The notes: a model not told the origin generated them from the sequence alone. Positions 53,295 to 62,423 are shown, counted from the stretch's first letter. The stretch is DNA of 64,000 nt from Gemmiger formicilis (GCF_016900095.1 NZ_JACJJP010000013.1:1-64000); one strand, 5' to 3'. A program made the numbers and translations.

Positions 53295-54314
53295 TCAGTT
53301 GAACTTGAAAATCTTCTGGGCCACACGGTAGCCCCACAGGGTAATGCCCCGGCCGGCCTTGCCGGGCAGGTTGCACAGCCCCGCCACCGACGCCACACAG
53401 CGGCGGTACACGCGGCGGTCATGCAGCTTGAGGAACTGCCACAGCTCCGCTTTCTTGCGCAGGGCATCGGTGCTGCCATCCATGGTCAGGAAAACGCTGC
53501 AAATGGTCATCATCATGGACAGGTAGTTGAACATATAGGCCCGCAGCTTCTTCTGTTCCGGGGGCAGGGCGTACAGATCCACGGCGGTGATCATCAGCTT
53601 GGTGACCCGCACCTGCTGGTCCACCCGCTTGACCATGACCTTTTCGTTGACGCTCTGGTCTTCCCGGCCGATAAAGTACCGGTACAGGTCCAGGTCCATA
53701 TAATACAGGCTGCGGCAGCTGGGCAGGGGCAGATAGACAAAGACGTTATCCACATAGAAGGTGTGCTTGGGCAGCCGCAGACCGCAATCCCGCAGAATCT
53801 GGGTGCGGTAGATGACCGAGTGCATCAGGATGTTCTGGCTGGGCGGAAAGTGGCCGATCTCCTGCCAGGTAAAGACCTTGTCCTGGGGCAGAATGCCGGT
53901 GTAACGCACGGTGTGGTGGGTGTTGTCCACGGTGTGCTCATACACATAGTTGCACAGCAGCAGGTCCACGGGCTGGGGCATGGCGGCAAATTCCCGCAGT
54001 TTGGTCATGACCTTCTGCAGGGCATCGGCGTCCAGCCAGTCGTCGGAATCCACCACCTTGAAATACAGGCCGGAAGCATTGCGGATGCCCTGGTTGACGC
54101 CCTCGCCGTGGCCGCCGTTTTCCTGGTGAATCACCCGGATGATGGTGGGGTATTTTTCGGCCCAGGCGTCCGCAATGGCGCCGGTTTCGTCCTTGGAACC
54201 GTCATCCACCAGGATGATCTCTGCATCCTCGCCCGCAGGCAGCAGGGTCTTGATGCAGCGGTCCATATAGGCGGCGGAATTATAACAGGGCACGGTAAAG
54301 GTGATCAGTTTCAT
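53295..54314 (-). CDS. Family 2 glycosyltransferase
   Basis: A 339-residue GT-A fold enzyme. TFTVPCYNSAAYMDRCIKTLL, the nucleotide-sugar motif ILVDDGSKDET and the DxD-type VDSDDW are seen; ENGGHGEGVNQGIRNA is typical. There is no membrane segment of the dolichol-type, so it probably acts at the inner face of the membrane on a surface glycan. The start at 54314 has GAGGAG upstream. It is 19 bp downstream of a HAD gene and co-transcribed with it. Confidence 0.9.
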   Translation of the reverse strand: MKLITFTVPCYNSAAYMDRCIKTLLPAGEDAEIILVDDGSKDETGAIADAWAEKYPTIIRVIHQENGGHGEGVNQGIRNASGLYFKVVDSDDWLDADALQKVMTKLREFAAMPQPVDLLLCNYVYEHTVDNTHHTVRYTGILPQDKVFTWQEIGHFPPSQNILMHSVIYRTQILRDCGLRLPKHTFYVDNVFVYLPLPSCRSLYYMDLDLYRYFIGREDQSVNEKVMVKRVDQQVRVTKLMITAVDLYALPPEQKKLRAYMFNYLSMMMTICSVFLTMDGSTDALRKKAELWQFLKLHDRRVYRRCVASVAGLCNLPGKAGRGITLWGYRVAQKIFKFN

Positions 54315-54333
54315 GATGACTTCTCCTCTTTGC

Positions 54334-54996
54334 TTACTCTTTGTTTTGTGCCAGCCAGTCGGGCCAGCGTTCGCACAGGCTGTCGGCCGTCTGCCGCAGT
54401 TGGGGCCAGGCATCGGCGGTGTAGGCATCCCATACGGCTACCGTATACAACCCCAGTTTTTGGGCGGTGGCCAGTGCCGTGGGGGAATCTTCAAACACCA
54501 TGACCTGTGCGGGGTCGGGGTTGCCGAACCCTTCCAGGGCGCGCAAATATACCTCGGGGTCCTGCTTGCCCTGGGTTGTCTGACAGGAAAGGGTAAATTC
54601 GAACCGGTCCAGAATGCCCAGGTGGGCCAGCGCCGCATCCACCAGAGGCTTGTCGGTGCCGGAAGCCACACACAGCCGGACGCCCCGGTCCCGCAGAAAA
54701 TCCAGCACCTCCACGGCGCCGGGTTTGAGGGTGGCTTCGGTGGTGTAGGCGCAGCGGGCTTCCTCCCGGATGAGGTCGGCCAGCTCCGGCGCCGTGACAG
54801 GCAGGTGATAATGCTCCACATAGTACTGCGCTGTTCCCTCAATGGTCAGCACCATGTTGTCCTCCCGGTCCTGGCGGGGAAAACTCATGCCCCAACGGGC
54901 CAACACCCGGTCCCCCACCAGATCCCACATGCCGGTGGAATCCAGCAGCGTGCCATCCATATCAAAGATGGCATAAGGCCGCCATGACACAGACAT
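54334..54996 (-). CDS. HAD-superfamily hydrolase, beta-phosphoglucomutase-like
   Basis: A 220-residue HAD protein with the complete motif I FDMDGTLLDS, motif II CVASGTD, and MVFEDSPTAL as the late acidic motif. The cap type fits beta-phosphoglucomutase or sugar phosphatases. The ATG at 54996 nearly touches the AAAGGGGAG site, so the in-frame GTG at 54990 may be the true start. Pairing with a glycosyltransferase suggests sugar-phosphate supply for glycan synthesis (inference). Confidence 0.87.
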   Translation of the reverse strand: MSVSWRPYAIFDMDGTLLDSTGMWDLVGDRVLARWGMSFPRQDREDNMVLTIEGTAQYYVEHYHLPVTAPELADLIREEARCAYTTEATLKPGAVEVLDFLRDRGVRLCVASGTDKPLVDAALAHLGILDRFEFTLSCQTTQGKQDPEVYLRALEGFGNPDPAQVMVFEDSPTALATAQKLGLYTVAVWDAYTADAWPQLRQTADSLCERWPDWLAQNKE

Positions 54997-55041
54997 CTCC
55001 CCTTTCCTTGGTATACCTATATAGCATACCTTTTTTTGGGC

Positions 55042-55083
55042 AAAAAAACAAGACCGGCCAACGTTTTTTAACGCTGGCCGGTC
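55042..55083 (-). terminator. Terminator of the 44-residue micro-ORF
   Basis: On the minus strand GACCGGCCA pairs with TGGCCGGTC (plus 55075-55083 and 55052-55060), and TTGTTTTTTTG follows. Confidence 0.85.
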
Positions 55084-55096
55084 CTGGCGACATGCT

Positions 55097-55231
55097 TCAG
55101 AATTCGGTATGCTGGTAATCATGCACGCCGGACGGGATCACGTCGTTGTACACATCCTCCGGCAGACCGAAATCCTCGCCGCGCTGAATGATACCGCGCA
55201 TCCATGTCGTAATCTTATGCAGGCTCAACAT
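55097..55231 (-). CDS. Micro-ORF, 44 residues, unknown
   Basis: Starts MLSLHKITTWMRGIIQRG and ends VHDYQHTEF. AAGGGG precedes the ATG, a TTGCAA-17-TATACT promoter lies about 80 bp upstream and a strong terminator directly follows. This makes a complete, independent transcription unit for a very small protein. The longer frame to 55351 would start ahead of the promoter. No family recognised. Confidence 0.7.
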   Translation of the reverse strand: MLSLHKITTWMRGIIQRGEDFGLPEDVYNDVIPSGVHDYQHTEF

Positions 55232-55306
55232 AGCGATCCCCTTTCTGTAGATGGGCGGGAATCCGGCTGCTTGCGGGTGCCGGTTTCCCTCTCTCTTTGC
55301 ATCTTC

Positions 55307-55335
55307 AGTATACACGGAAGGTCGGACTTTTGCAA
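55307..55335 (-). promoter_or_regulatory. Promoter of the 44-residue micro-ORF
   Basis: On the minus strand TTGCAA (55330-55335) and TATACT (55307-55312) with exactly 17 bp between them. Confidence 0.75.
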
Positions 55336-55424
55336 CCTGCATTTTGTACAAACTTACAAAAAATATTTATATAGTTTTCCACTATTCCGTTGTTTTGTAC
55401 ATATTCCATCCACGTTTGTACGCG

Positions 55425-55538
55425 TTACGCGCACAGTTCCCGCCAGGCTTCCTCCATGGTGTCGGCGGAGAACAGGAACTCTCCCTGTGCGGAATATACC
55501 TCAATGTGGCCGTTGACATTCTTGAATTTGGTGGTCAT
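55425..55538 (-). CDS. Micro-ORF, 37 residues, unknown
   Basis: Reads MTTKFKNVNGHIEVY and ends MEEAWRELCA. The composition is protein-like, with an alternating beta segment then an acidic helix. A weak AGGCGGG ribosome site precedes the ATG and a TATAAT -10 (minus strand, 55573-55578) lies 35 bp upstream. No family recognised; shorter than standard annotation cut-offs. Confidence 0.55.
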   Translation of the reverse strand: MTTKFKNVNGHIEVYSAQGEFLFSADTMEEAWRELCA

Positions 55539-55572
55539 GGAACCCGCCTGCCTTTCTTTTGTTTCTGTCTTT

Positions 55573-55578
55573 ATTATA
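55573..55578 (-). promoter_or_regulatory. -10 element of the 37-residue micro-ORF
   Basis: A perfect TATAAT on the minus strand; the hexamer at a 17-bp spacing is a poor -35. Confidence 0.4.
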
Positions 55579-55624
55579 CAGAAGCAAAAGGGCCATAAAG
55601 CGGACTTACAACCCTGCCAGGCTC

Positions 55625-56041
55625 TTATTTAGCCCTATAAACCGGACTTCTTTGGGACAGCCACCGCAGCAGGCGCAGGCCGCCCAACAGCCACAGGCAG
55701 AGCAGGAACCACAAGAAGCTGTATTTGGGACAGATCAGACCTGCCACGTTGCCCCACTCGGTGCTGTAGTCCCACACGTGCAGGCGCAGCAGGCGGGTGC
55801 ATACCATACCGAACAGCAGCTCCACCCCGGATACCCCGCCTGCCGCCAGCAGCGCGGCGGCAAGAAGCGGACAGCGGACGCTGTCATCAAACCAGCGGAG
55901 CAAGCAAAGGCAAAGCCCGCCCGCAAAGAACATGGTCCAGTGGGTGGTGCCCCGCCAGGCCAACTCCAAACCAAGATAGGCCGTGCCGCCCAGCAAAAAC
56001 AGACTGGCTGTCTCCCATCGGCAGCCACGAACCAACACCAT
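55625..56041 (-). CDS. PF06541-type (CmpB-like) membrane protein
   Basis: A 138-residue protein with about four membrane helices. The motif LHVWDYSTEWGNVAGLICPKYS-like stretch and the following FLWFLL helix match the putative type IV ABC-transporter (CmpB) family common in Clostridia. The biochemical role is not known. GGAAGGGGG precedes the ATG. It is probably co-transcribed or stands alone; pncB ends 92 bp upstream on the same strand. Confidence 0.75.
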   Translation of the reverse strand: MVLVRGCRWETASLFLLGGTAYLGLELAWRGTTHWTMFFAGGLCLCLLRWFDDSVRCPLLAAALLAAGGVSGVELLFGMVCTRLLRLHVWDYSTEWGNVAGLICPKYSFLWFLLCLWLLGGLRLLRWLSQRSPVYRAK

Positions 56042-56133
56042 AAAAAGGCCCCCTTCCCCGGCAGATACTTGTGCAACAGTATTCTGTGCAGGAAAGAGGG
56101 CCTGTAATCATTTTGTAACTGTTTTTTGCGGTT

Positions 56134-57579
56134 TTATTTGGACAAAACCTTGAGCAGCTCGTTGCGGGTATCCCACAGTTTCTGGCTCAGGTCCACATAG
56201 TGGCGGTGGGGGTTTTCAAAGCGCTTTACTTCGTCCCACAGGGTGTTGATCTGGGCCTTGCAGAATTTGCGGATATCTTCCAGGCAGGGGCTGGTGTAGA
56301 CGCGCTCGCCGTTCACGTAGATGGGGGTGGACAGGCAGCGGGCGGTGCAGTTGACGTAGGTGCGTTCCTTCCAGGTTTCCACCGGGTCAAACAGGGTGAT
56401 GCCGTGCTTGGTCTCCACCTGCTCGTCCGCCATGGTGATCAGGTCGGCCATGGCCTTGTTGTCCTCATCGTAGATGCGCCAGACCTTCTTCAGGCAGGGG
56501 ATGGTGGTCTTTTCGGCGGATTCGCTGAGCTTCATCTTGGGAACATAGGTGCCGTCGTCCTCCTTGACGGCGGCCAGCTTGTACACCCCGCCGAAAACAG
56601 GGTCGCTCTTGGCGGTGATCATGTTTTCACCGATGCCGAAGCTGTCCACCCGGGCACCCTGCAGAATCAGGTCCCGCACCAGGTATTCGTCCAGGCTGTT
56701 GGAAGCGCAGATGGTGCAGTCGGGATAGCCGGCCTCATCCAGCATGCGGCGGGCTTTCTTGGACAGGTAGGCGATATCGCCGGAATCAATGCGCACCCCT
56801 TTGGGACGCTTGCCCATGGGTTTGAGGACCTCGTCAAACACCTTGATGGCATCGGGGATGCCGTGGCGCAGCACATTGTAGGTATCCACCAGCAGGACAC
56901 AGGCATCCGGGTAGAGCTCGGCGTACTTCTTGAAGGCTTCGTACTCGCTGGGGAACATCTGCACCCAGGAATGGGCCATGGTGCCGGAAGCGGGAATGCC
57001 GAAGTCCCGGGCGGCCATGACGCAGCTGGTGGAACCGCAGCCGCCGATGTAGGCAGCGCGGGCGCCGAAGTAGGCGGCGTCATACCCCTGGGCACGGCGG
57101 GCGCCGAACTCCATGACCGGACGGCCGGAAGCCGCCCGCACAATCCGATTGGCCTTGGTGGCGATCAGGCACTGGTGGTTGAAGGTGACCAGCAGCAGAG
57201 TTTCCAGCAGCTGGCATTCGATGGCAGGACCTTCCACCGTGACGATGGGCTCCTGGGGGAAGATAGGCACACCTTCCTCAATGGCCCAGATGTTGCAGTG
57301 CAGCTTGAAGTTGGCCAGATACTCCAGAAAATCCTCCCGGAACATCTTGGTGGAGCGCAGGTAGTCGATGTCCTCCTGGGTGAACTGCAGGTGATCCACC
57401 GCGTCGATGAACTGCTGCAGGCCCGCCATGATGGCGTAGCCGCCGCCGTCCGGCACGCGGCGGAAGAACATGTCGAACACCGAGATCTTGTCCTTGTAGC
57501 CCTCGTCAAAGTAGCCGGCGGACATGGTCAGTTCGTAAAAGTCGGTCATGGTGGTCAGATTGCGCTTGATATCCAGCAT
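56134..57579 (-). CDS. pncB: Nicotinate phosphoribosyltransferase
   Basis: A 481-residue enzyme joining nicotinate to PRPP in NAD salvage. The N-terminal TMTDFYELTMSAGYF, EFGARRAQGYDAA, the GTMAHSWVQ histidine block and GVRIDSGDIAYLSKKAR are diagnostic. The start at 57579 has AAGGAAGG. It is 72 bp downstream of the Met-gamma-lyase-like gene in a minus-strand run. PRPP is supplied by prs, also in this window. Confidence 0.95.
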   Translation of the reverse strand: MLDIKRNLTTMTDFYELTMSAGYFDEGYKDKISVFDMFFRRVPDGGGYAIMAGLQQFIDAVDHLQFTQEDIDYLRSTKMFREDFLEYLANFKLHCNIWAIEEGVPIFPQEPIVTVEGPAIECQLLETLLLVTFNHQCLIATKANRIVRAASGRPVMEFGARRAQGYDAAYFGARAAYIGGCGSTSCVMAARDFGIPASGTMAHSWVQMFPSEYEAFKKYAELYPDACVLLVDTYNVLRHGIPDAIKVFDEVLKPMGKRPKGVRIDSGDIAYLSKKARRMLDEAGYPDCTICASNSLDEYLVRDLILQGARVDSFGIGENMITAKSDPVFGGVYKLAAVKEDDGTYVPKMKLSESAEKTTIPCLKKVWRIYDEDNKAMADLITMADEQVETKHGITLFDPVETWKERTYVNCTARCLSTPIYVNGERVYTSPCLEDIRKFCKAQINTLWDEVKRFENPHRHYVDLSQKLWDTRNELLKVLSK

Positions 57580-57651
57580 GGTATTTTCCTTCCTTTCGGT
57601 CAATCGGGTCCGTATTGACGCAAAACCGCCGGGGCGGTCTGTACTACAAGG

Positions 57652-58911
57652 TCAGGCAAAAAAGGCGTTCTGCACGGCGCACAGCACCGCGGCACGGGCG
57701 GCGGTAAAGTTCACACCGCCCTGCAGGTAGCAGGTGTAGGGTTCGCGCAGAGGGCCGTCGCAGGAAAGCTCAATGGTACTGCCTTCGGTAAAACTGCCGG
57801 AAGCCATAATCACTTTGTCGGTATACCCGGGTTCATCCGCCGGTTCGGGTGCCGCAATGCTGTCGATGGGGCTGCCCTGCTGAATGCCGGTGCAGAAGCC
57901 CTGCAGCGCCGCCGCGCTGCCCGAATCGAAGCAGGTGACGATATCGTTGTGGTCGGCGGTGTAGCGGGGCACCGGCTTCACGCCGGACAGCTCCAGCAGG
58001 CACTGGGCATAGATGGCGGTCTTGAGGGCTTCGCACACCACACCGGGGGCGTAGTAGAAGCCCAGGAAGGTATCCCGCAGGCTGTCCTGGGTGCAGCCCA
58101 GCTCCGCCCCGATGCCGGGGGCGGTGAAGCGGTGGCTGACCTTTTCCACCAGGTCGGCCCGGCCGGCAATATAGCCGCCGGTGGGGGTGATACCGCCGCC
58201 GGGATTCTTGATGAAGCTGCCGGCAATAAGGTCGGCCCCCACTTCCAGGGGTTCCTGCTTCTGGGTGAATTCGCCGTAGCAGTTGTCCACAAAGATCACC
58301 GCGTTGGGGTTGGCCTTGCGGGCAATCTCGGCCACCTTTTGAATGGTGGCCAGGTCAAAGGCATTGCGCTGGGTGTAACCCCGGCTGCGCTGGATGTGCA
58401 CCACCGTGGCGTTCTTGGCCTGGCGGGCAATGGCCTCATAATCAGGGGTGAAGTCCTCTTTGAGGGGACATTCGTCATACAGCACGCCGAATTCCCGCAG
58501 AGTACCGCAGCCCTTGCCCGCTTCCCCGATGCCGATGACCCCTTCCAGGGTATCGTAGGGGCGGCCGGTGGCGGCCAGCAGGGTGTCACCGGGGCGCAGC
58601 AGGCCGAAGAGGGCCACCGCCAGGGTGTGGGTGCCGCTCATGAACTGCGGCCGCACCAGGGCGGCTTCCGCCCCCATGCAGCGGGCAAAGACTTCCTCCA
58701 GCTTGTTGCGGCTGTCATCCCAGACGCCGTAGCCGGAAGATCCCCAGAAATGCCGGGCTTCCACTCCGCAGCCGGTGAAGGCTTTGAGCATCTTCAGCTG
58801 GTTGTAATCCCGGATTTCCTCCACATGGGCAAACTGGTCCTTGCAGAGTTCCAGCGCCTGTTTGTCCAGGGCCAGGACTTCGGTTTTCAGGTCAAAAAAT
58901 TCTTCGATCAT
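57652..58911 (-). CDS. Methionine-gamma-lyase-family PLP protein (PF06838)
   Basis: A 419-residue fold-type I PLP protein of the family once labelled aluminium resistance protein. The PLP lysine lies in IAGSFIKNPGGGITPTGGYI near residue 235; VDNCYGEFTQKQEP provides the PLP-contacting Asp. The true reaction is poorly known; C-S lyase activity is inferred from the family name. Its ATG overlaps the GNAT gene stop (ATGA at 58908-58911), so the two are coupled. Confidence 0.9.
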   Translation of the reverse strand: MIEEFFDLKTEVLALDKQALELCKDQFAHVEEIRDYNQLKMLKAFTGCGVEARHFWGSSGYGVWDDSRNKLEEVFARCMGAEAALVRPQFMSGTHTLAVALFGLLRPGDTLLAATGRPYDTLEGVIGIGEAGKGCGTLREFGVLYDECPLKEDFTPDYEAIARQAKNATVVHIQRSRGYTQRNAFDLATIQKVAEIARKANPNAVIFVDNCYGEFTQKQEPLEVGADLIAGSFIKNPGGGITPTGGYIAGRADLVEKVSHRFTAPGIGAELGCTQDSLRDTFLGFYYAPGVVCEALKTAIYAQCLLELSGVKPVPRYTADHNDIVTCFDSGSAAALQGFCTGIQQGSPIDSIAAPEPADEPGYTDKVIMASGSFTEGSTIELSCDGPLREPYTCYLQGGVNFTAARAAVLCAVQNAFFA

Positions 58912-59699
58912 TGGTTTTCGATTCCTTCATTGTTGTCTTGTGGGGGCAGGAGGTACTGACCATAGGTCAAGCTGCACACAAACCCCAGCCGGTCATAGAA
59001 ATGCCGGCGTTTTTCCTCACACAGAAATGTGACGGTATAGCCTTCGGCGGCAAGTTCATTGGCCAGGGTGACGATGAGATGTCCCCCGATGCCCTGCCCG
59101 CGCAGGTCGGACCGGGTCTCCCCTGCCGCCATATAGGCTTCGCCGTCAAAGATGGCGTAGGCTCCCACGGTGCAGACCATCCGGTTTGCCCCGTCGCACA
59201 CGGCCAGTACCCGGGCATAGCCGTGGTTGATGGCGGTGCAGGATTCGGAGTAGAAGGCATCCCGCCGTTCGGGTTCATCCGGAAAAAGTTCGGCACTGAC
59301 GGTTCCCATGGAGGGATGCCGGTCTATGTGCAGTCCCGGCAGCAGCGGCGGTACCGGCAGGCAGCCGCCGGGGGCCAAGGTGTACAGGTACAGGTCCCGG
59401 CGCAGCGGCCAGGAAGGCGGCGGGCAGAGGTTGGCGGTCAGCCGTTCCACCCCTGCGAACCGCAGGAAGAGGGCCAGCTCCTCCCAATCCGGAAGGTCCG
59501 GTCCGGCCGCGCACAGCTGGGCCGAACGGCCGCTGAGGGCCAGCGCCCCGCCGGGCAGGGTGAACAGCCGGGTGGGCGCGCCGGGGTTTCCGGTCCACAA
59601 AGCCGCGTCCCGGCCCAGCAGCGCCCGAAAATAGGGCTTACCGGCCACCACCTGCTGAAATGCCCGCTTCCGGGCGGCGTCGTTTACGGCCTGGAGCAC
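58908..59699 (-). CDS. GNAT-family N-acetyltransferase
   Basis: A 263-residue protein with a divergent N-terminal half and a C-terminal GNAT domain (about 150-255) whose acetyl-CoA motif is RGQGIGGHLIVTLANELAAEG and whose end is FYDRLGFV. The start is the GTG at 59699, with GGAGG six nt upstream; the longer frame to 59777 overlaps murD. It is 13 bp after murD and overlaps the PLP gene, so it is in the same mRNA. The acceptor is unknown. Confidence 0.87.
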   Translation of the reverse strand: MLQAVNDAARKRAFQQVVAGKPYFRALLGRDAALWTGNPGAPTRLFTLPGGALALSGRSAQLCAAGPDLPDWEELALFLRFAGVERLTANLCPPPSWPLRRDLYLYTLAPGGCLPVPPLLPGLHIDRHPSMGTVSAELFPDEPERRDAFYSESCTAINHGYARVLAVCDGANRMVCTVGAYAIFDGEAYMAAGETRSDLRGQGIGGHLIVTLANELAAEGYTVTFLCEEKRRHFYDRLGFVCSLTYGQYLLPPQDNNEGIENQ

Positions 59700-59712
59700 G
59701 GCATACCTCCTG

Positions 59713-61107
59713 TTACAGCGCTTGGACGATCTGCTTGTATTCCCGTCCGCGGGCTTCAAAGTTGGGATAATGGTCAAAGGATGCCGATGCCGGAGACAGG
59801 CTCACGATATCGCCGGGATGGGCGGCGGCCCGGGCCTTTTCCACCGCATCCTTCATATTGTCGGCGTGGAGGATCTGCAGGCCGCTCTCGGCAAAGCCGG
59901 GGCAGGCACGGACTTCCCGCTCGATGATGGGGCCGGTGTCCCCCATGAGGATCAGCACCTTCACATGGGCGATGAGTTCCGGCGCCAGGGGGGCATAGCT
60001 GATTTTTTTATCGTAACCGCCCGCAATGAGGATCAGCTTCTGGTCGAAACTGCGCAGGCCGGCGATGGTGCGGGTGGGGCTGGTGGCGATGGAGTCGTTG
60101 TAATACTGCACGCCGTCCAGCATACGTACCGGCTCGATGCGGTGTTCCACACCGGTGAAGGTGGAGGCCACCTGACGCATGGCATCCACCGGAACCAGCC
60201 CCCACACAGCCGCCATGGCGGCCAGCAGGTTTTCCACATTGTGCAGGCCGCGCAGCTTGACGTCGGCCCGGGGCACGATGGGTGTCACCACGCCGTTTTC
60301 AGCGTAGCACAGGGTATCGTCGGAAGCCCGCAGGAAGGCCCCCTTGTCGGTTTCATGCAGGCGGGTGAACCAGACCTGGTCCCCTTTGCAGTCGGCGGCC
60401 ATACCCCGGGTGATCTCGTTTTCATAGCCCAGGACCGCACGGCAGGGCGGGGTCTGCCACAGCAGGATGTTGCGCTTGGCGTCGATATACTCCTGCATGT
60501 CCTTATGGTGGTCCAGGTGGTTGGGGGTGACGTTGGTCACCACCGCCACCTTGGGGCTGTGGCGCATGCTGATGAGCTGGAAGCTGGACAGCTCCGCCAC
60601 CGCAATGTCGTTGGCGGTGACGGTTTCCAGCTGGGGCAGCAGGGCTGCGCCGATGTTGCCGCCCAGCAGCACCTTGCGGCCGGCGGCTTCCAGCATTTTG
60701 GCGATGAGGGTGGTGGTGGTGGTTTTGCCGTCCGAACCGGTCACGGCCACGATCTCGCAGGGGCAGAGCTCAAAGAAGAGTTCCACCTCGCTGGTGACCA
60801 TGGTGCCGGCCTTGAGGGCCGCCTGCAGTTCGGGCTTGTAATACTCATACCCGGGGGTGCGCATGATGATGTCCTGACCGGCAAAGCCGTCGGTGTAGTG
60901 TTCGCCCAGGCTGAGATGGACGTTCAGGCGGCGCAGCGTCTCGGCGTAATCGCCGAAGGCTTCCAGGTTGGGTTTCTGGTCACACAGGGTGATTTCGGCC
61001 CCCAGGGCGGCAAACTGTTCGATGCACGGTTTGTGGCTGACACCGGCCCCGATGAAGGCCACCTTTTTGCCGGCGACCATCGCCCGCAGACGTTCGATTG
61101 GCAGCAT
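59713..61107 (-). CDS. murD: UDP-N-acetylmuramoylalanine--D-glutamate ligase
   Basis: A 464-residue Mur ligase adding D-Glu to the peptidoglycan precursor. The ATP motif VTGSDGKTTTTTL, the EVELFFELCP segment, NVTPNHLDHH with the catalytic His and HRIEPV are all seen; the start has the Rossmann-like VAFIGAGVSHKPC. The start at 61107 has AGAGG. It heads a minus-strand run with the GNAT, PLP and pncB genes, instead of sitting in a dcw cluster. Confidence 0.95.
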   Translation of the reverse strand: MLPIERLRAMVAGKKVAFIGAGVSHKPCIEQFAALGAEITLCDQKPNLEAFGDYAETLRRLNVHLSLGEHYTDGFAGQDIIMRTPGYEYYKPELQAALKAGTMVTSEVELFFELCPCEIVAVTGSDGKTTTTTLIAKMLEAAGRKVLLGGNIGAALLPQLETVTANDIAVAELSSFQLISMRHSPKVAVVTNVTPNHLDHHKDMQEYIDAKRNILLWQTPPCRAVLGYENEITRGMAADCKGDQVWFTRLHETDKGAFLRASDDTLCYAENGVVTPIVPRADVKLRGLHNVENLLAAMAAVWGLVPVDAMRQVASTFTGVEHRIEPVRMLDGVQYYNDSIATSPTRTIAGLRSFDQKLILIAGGYDKKISYAPLAPELIAHVKVLILMGDTGPIIEREVRACPGFAESGLQILHADNMKDAVEKARAAAHPGDIVSLSPASASFDHYPNFEARGREYKQIVQAL

Positions 61108-61167
61108 ACAAAACCTCTCCTTTTTCGGCAACGGGGCGGGTGCCCCGGGAATTCTTCATACCCCATT

Positions 61168-61196
61168 ATTATAGCGATACAGGCGCCGCAATGCAA
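61168..61196 (-). promoter_or_regulatory. Promoter of murD
   Basis: On the minus strand TTGCAT (61191-61196) and TATAAT (61168-61173) with a 17-bp spacer, 60 bp before the murD start. Confidence 0.75.
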
Positions 61197-61197
61197 A

Positions 61198-61233
61198 TTT
61201 TTTGCCTGTGCCGAAAACGGCACAGGCAAAAAA
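61198..61233. repeat. 16-bp perfect hairpin with reversed T/A polarity
   Basis: TTTTTTGCCTGTGCCG (61198-61213) pairs with CGGCACAGGCAAAAAA (61218-61233) around AAAA. The T run is on the 5' side and the A run on the 3' side on both strands, the opposite of a normal terminator. It lies between the prs stop and the murD promoter. Confidence 0.8.
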
Positions 61234-61259
61234 TACAGCTATGCAATTGTGGGGTGTGA

Positions 61260-62423
61260 TCAGCAGCCCATGGGAATGCCGTGACGGCCCAGCAGGGCGC
61301 GGATCTTGACCATGGGATCGATGATGCTGGAAACGCTCTTGTCGTGGTTGATGGCGGCGATGAAGTAGGCGGTGTACTTGGACACATCCACGTCATGGTA
61401 CCATTCACGTTCCAGCAGTTCGGGCATGCGGTAGGTCAGGTTGGTGCCCAGGACCGCGGCCACGATGCCGTCCTTGTAAGCCTTGTCGAACTTGTCCAGA
61501 CCGGCGGTGAACAGCGGGAAGGTGGCGTAGGTGAAGATCTTGCGGGCGCCGCGCATCTTCAGGCCGTAGGCAATGTCCAGCATGCTCTCGCCGGAAGCGA
61601 TGATGTCGTCGGCGATGAAGACGTCCTTGCCTTCCACACTCTCGCCCAGGTATTCATGGGCGACGATGGGGTTGCGGCCGTTGACAATCTTGGAATAGTC
61701 GCGGCGCTTGTAGAACATGCCCAGGTTGCAGCCCAGCACGCTGGAATAGTACATGTTGCGGTTCATGGCGCCTTCGTCGGGAGAAACGACCATGAAATGC
61801 TCCTTGTCAAAGCGGACATCGGGCACGTGATGCAGCAGGCACTTCAGCACCTGGTAGGTGGGCATGACGTTGTCAAAGCTCATGGTGGGCACGGCGTTCT
61901 GCACGCGGGGGTCGTGAGCATCGAAGGTGATGATGTTCTTGACACCCACAGAGCGCAGCTGCTGCAGCGCAAAGGCGCAGTCCAGGCTTTCGCGGCTGAC
62001 GCGGCGATGCTGGCGGCCGCCGTACAGGCTGGGCATGATCACGCTGATGCGGTGAGCACGACCGGAAACGGCCTGGATCAGACGCAGCAGGTTCTGGAAG
62101 TGATCGTCGGGAGAGAGATGGTTCTCGTACCCGAACAGTTTGTAGGTAACACTGTAGTTTCCCGGATCCACAAAAATAAAGATATCATCACCACGGGTCG
62201 AGGCCTTGACCAGGCCCTTGGCATCACCGGACTGGAAACGCGGGCAATCGGAAGGGATAATAAAGGTATCCACATCCATACCGACTTCGCGGGCCCAGCG
62301 CACCAGATGGCCGTCTACCAGATTGGCCAGCTCTTCGGCACCGGGGCAGGCCAGAAGCCCCAGGTCGGCGATTGCATCCTCTTTCGCAAAAAAGTCACGG
62401 GGGCCAAGATTCATGTCAGCCAT
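61260..62423 (-). CDS. prs: Ribose-phosphate pyrophosphokinase
   Basis: A 387-residue PRPP synthetase of the longer clostridial form (the usual enzyme is about 315). The Mg-ATP loop is YGGRQHRRVSRESLDCAF, the catalytic/flexible region FMVVSPDEGAMNRN, and the PRPP-binding loop FIADDIIASGESMLD. The start at 62423 has AAGGAG six nt upstream; a frame to 62438 is not used. Its product supplies nucleotide and NAD synthesis, including pncB here. Confidence 0.92.
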   Translation of the reverse strand: MADMNLGPRDFFAKEDAIADLGLLACPGAEELANLVDGHLVRWAREVGMDVDTFIIPSDCPRFQSGDAKGLVKASTRGDDIFIFVDPGNYSVTYKLFGYENHLSPDDHFQNLLRLIQAVSGRAHRISVIMPSLYGGRQHRRVSRESLDCAFALQQLRSVGVKNIITFDAHDPRVQNAVPTMSFDNVMPTYQVLKCLLHHVPDVRFDKEHFMVVSPDEGAMNRNMYYSSVLGCNLGMFYKRRDYSKIVNGRNPIVAHEYLGESVEGKDVFIADDIIASGESMLDIAYGLKMRGARKIFTYATFPLFTAGLDKFDKAYKDGIVAAVLGTNLTYRMPELLEREWYHDVDVSKYTAYFIAAINHDKSVSSIIDPMVKIRALLGRHGIPMGC

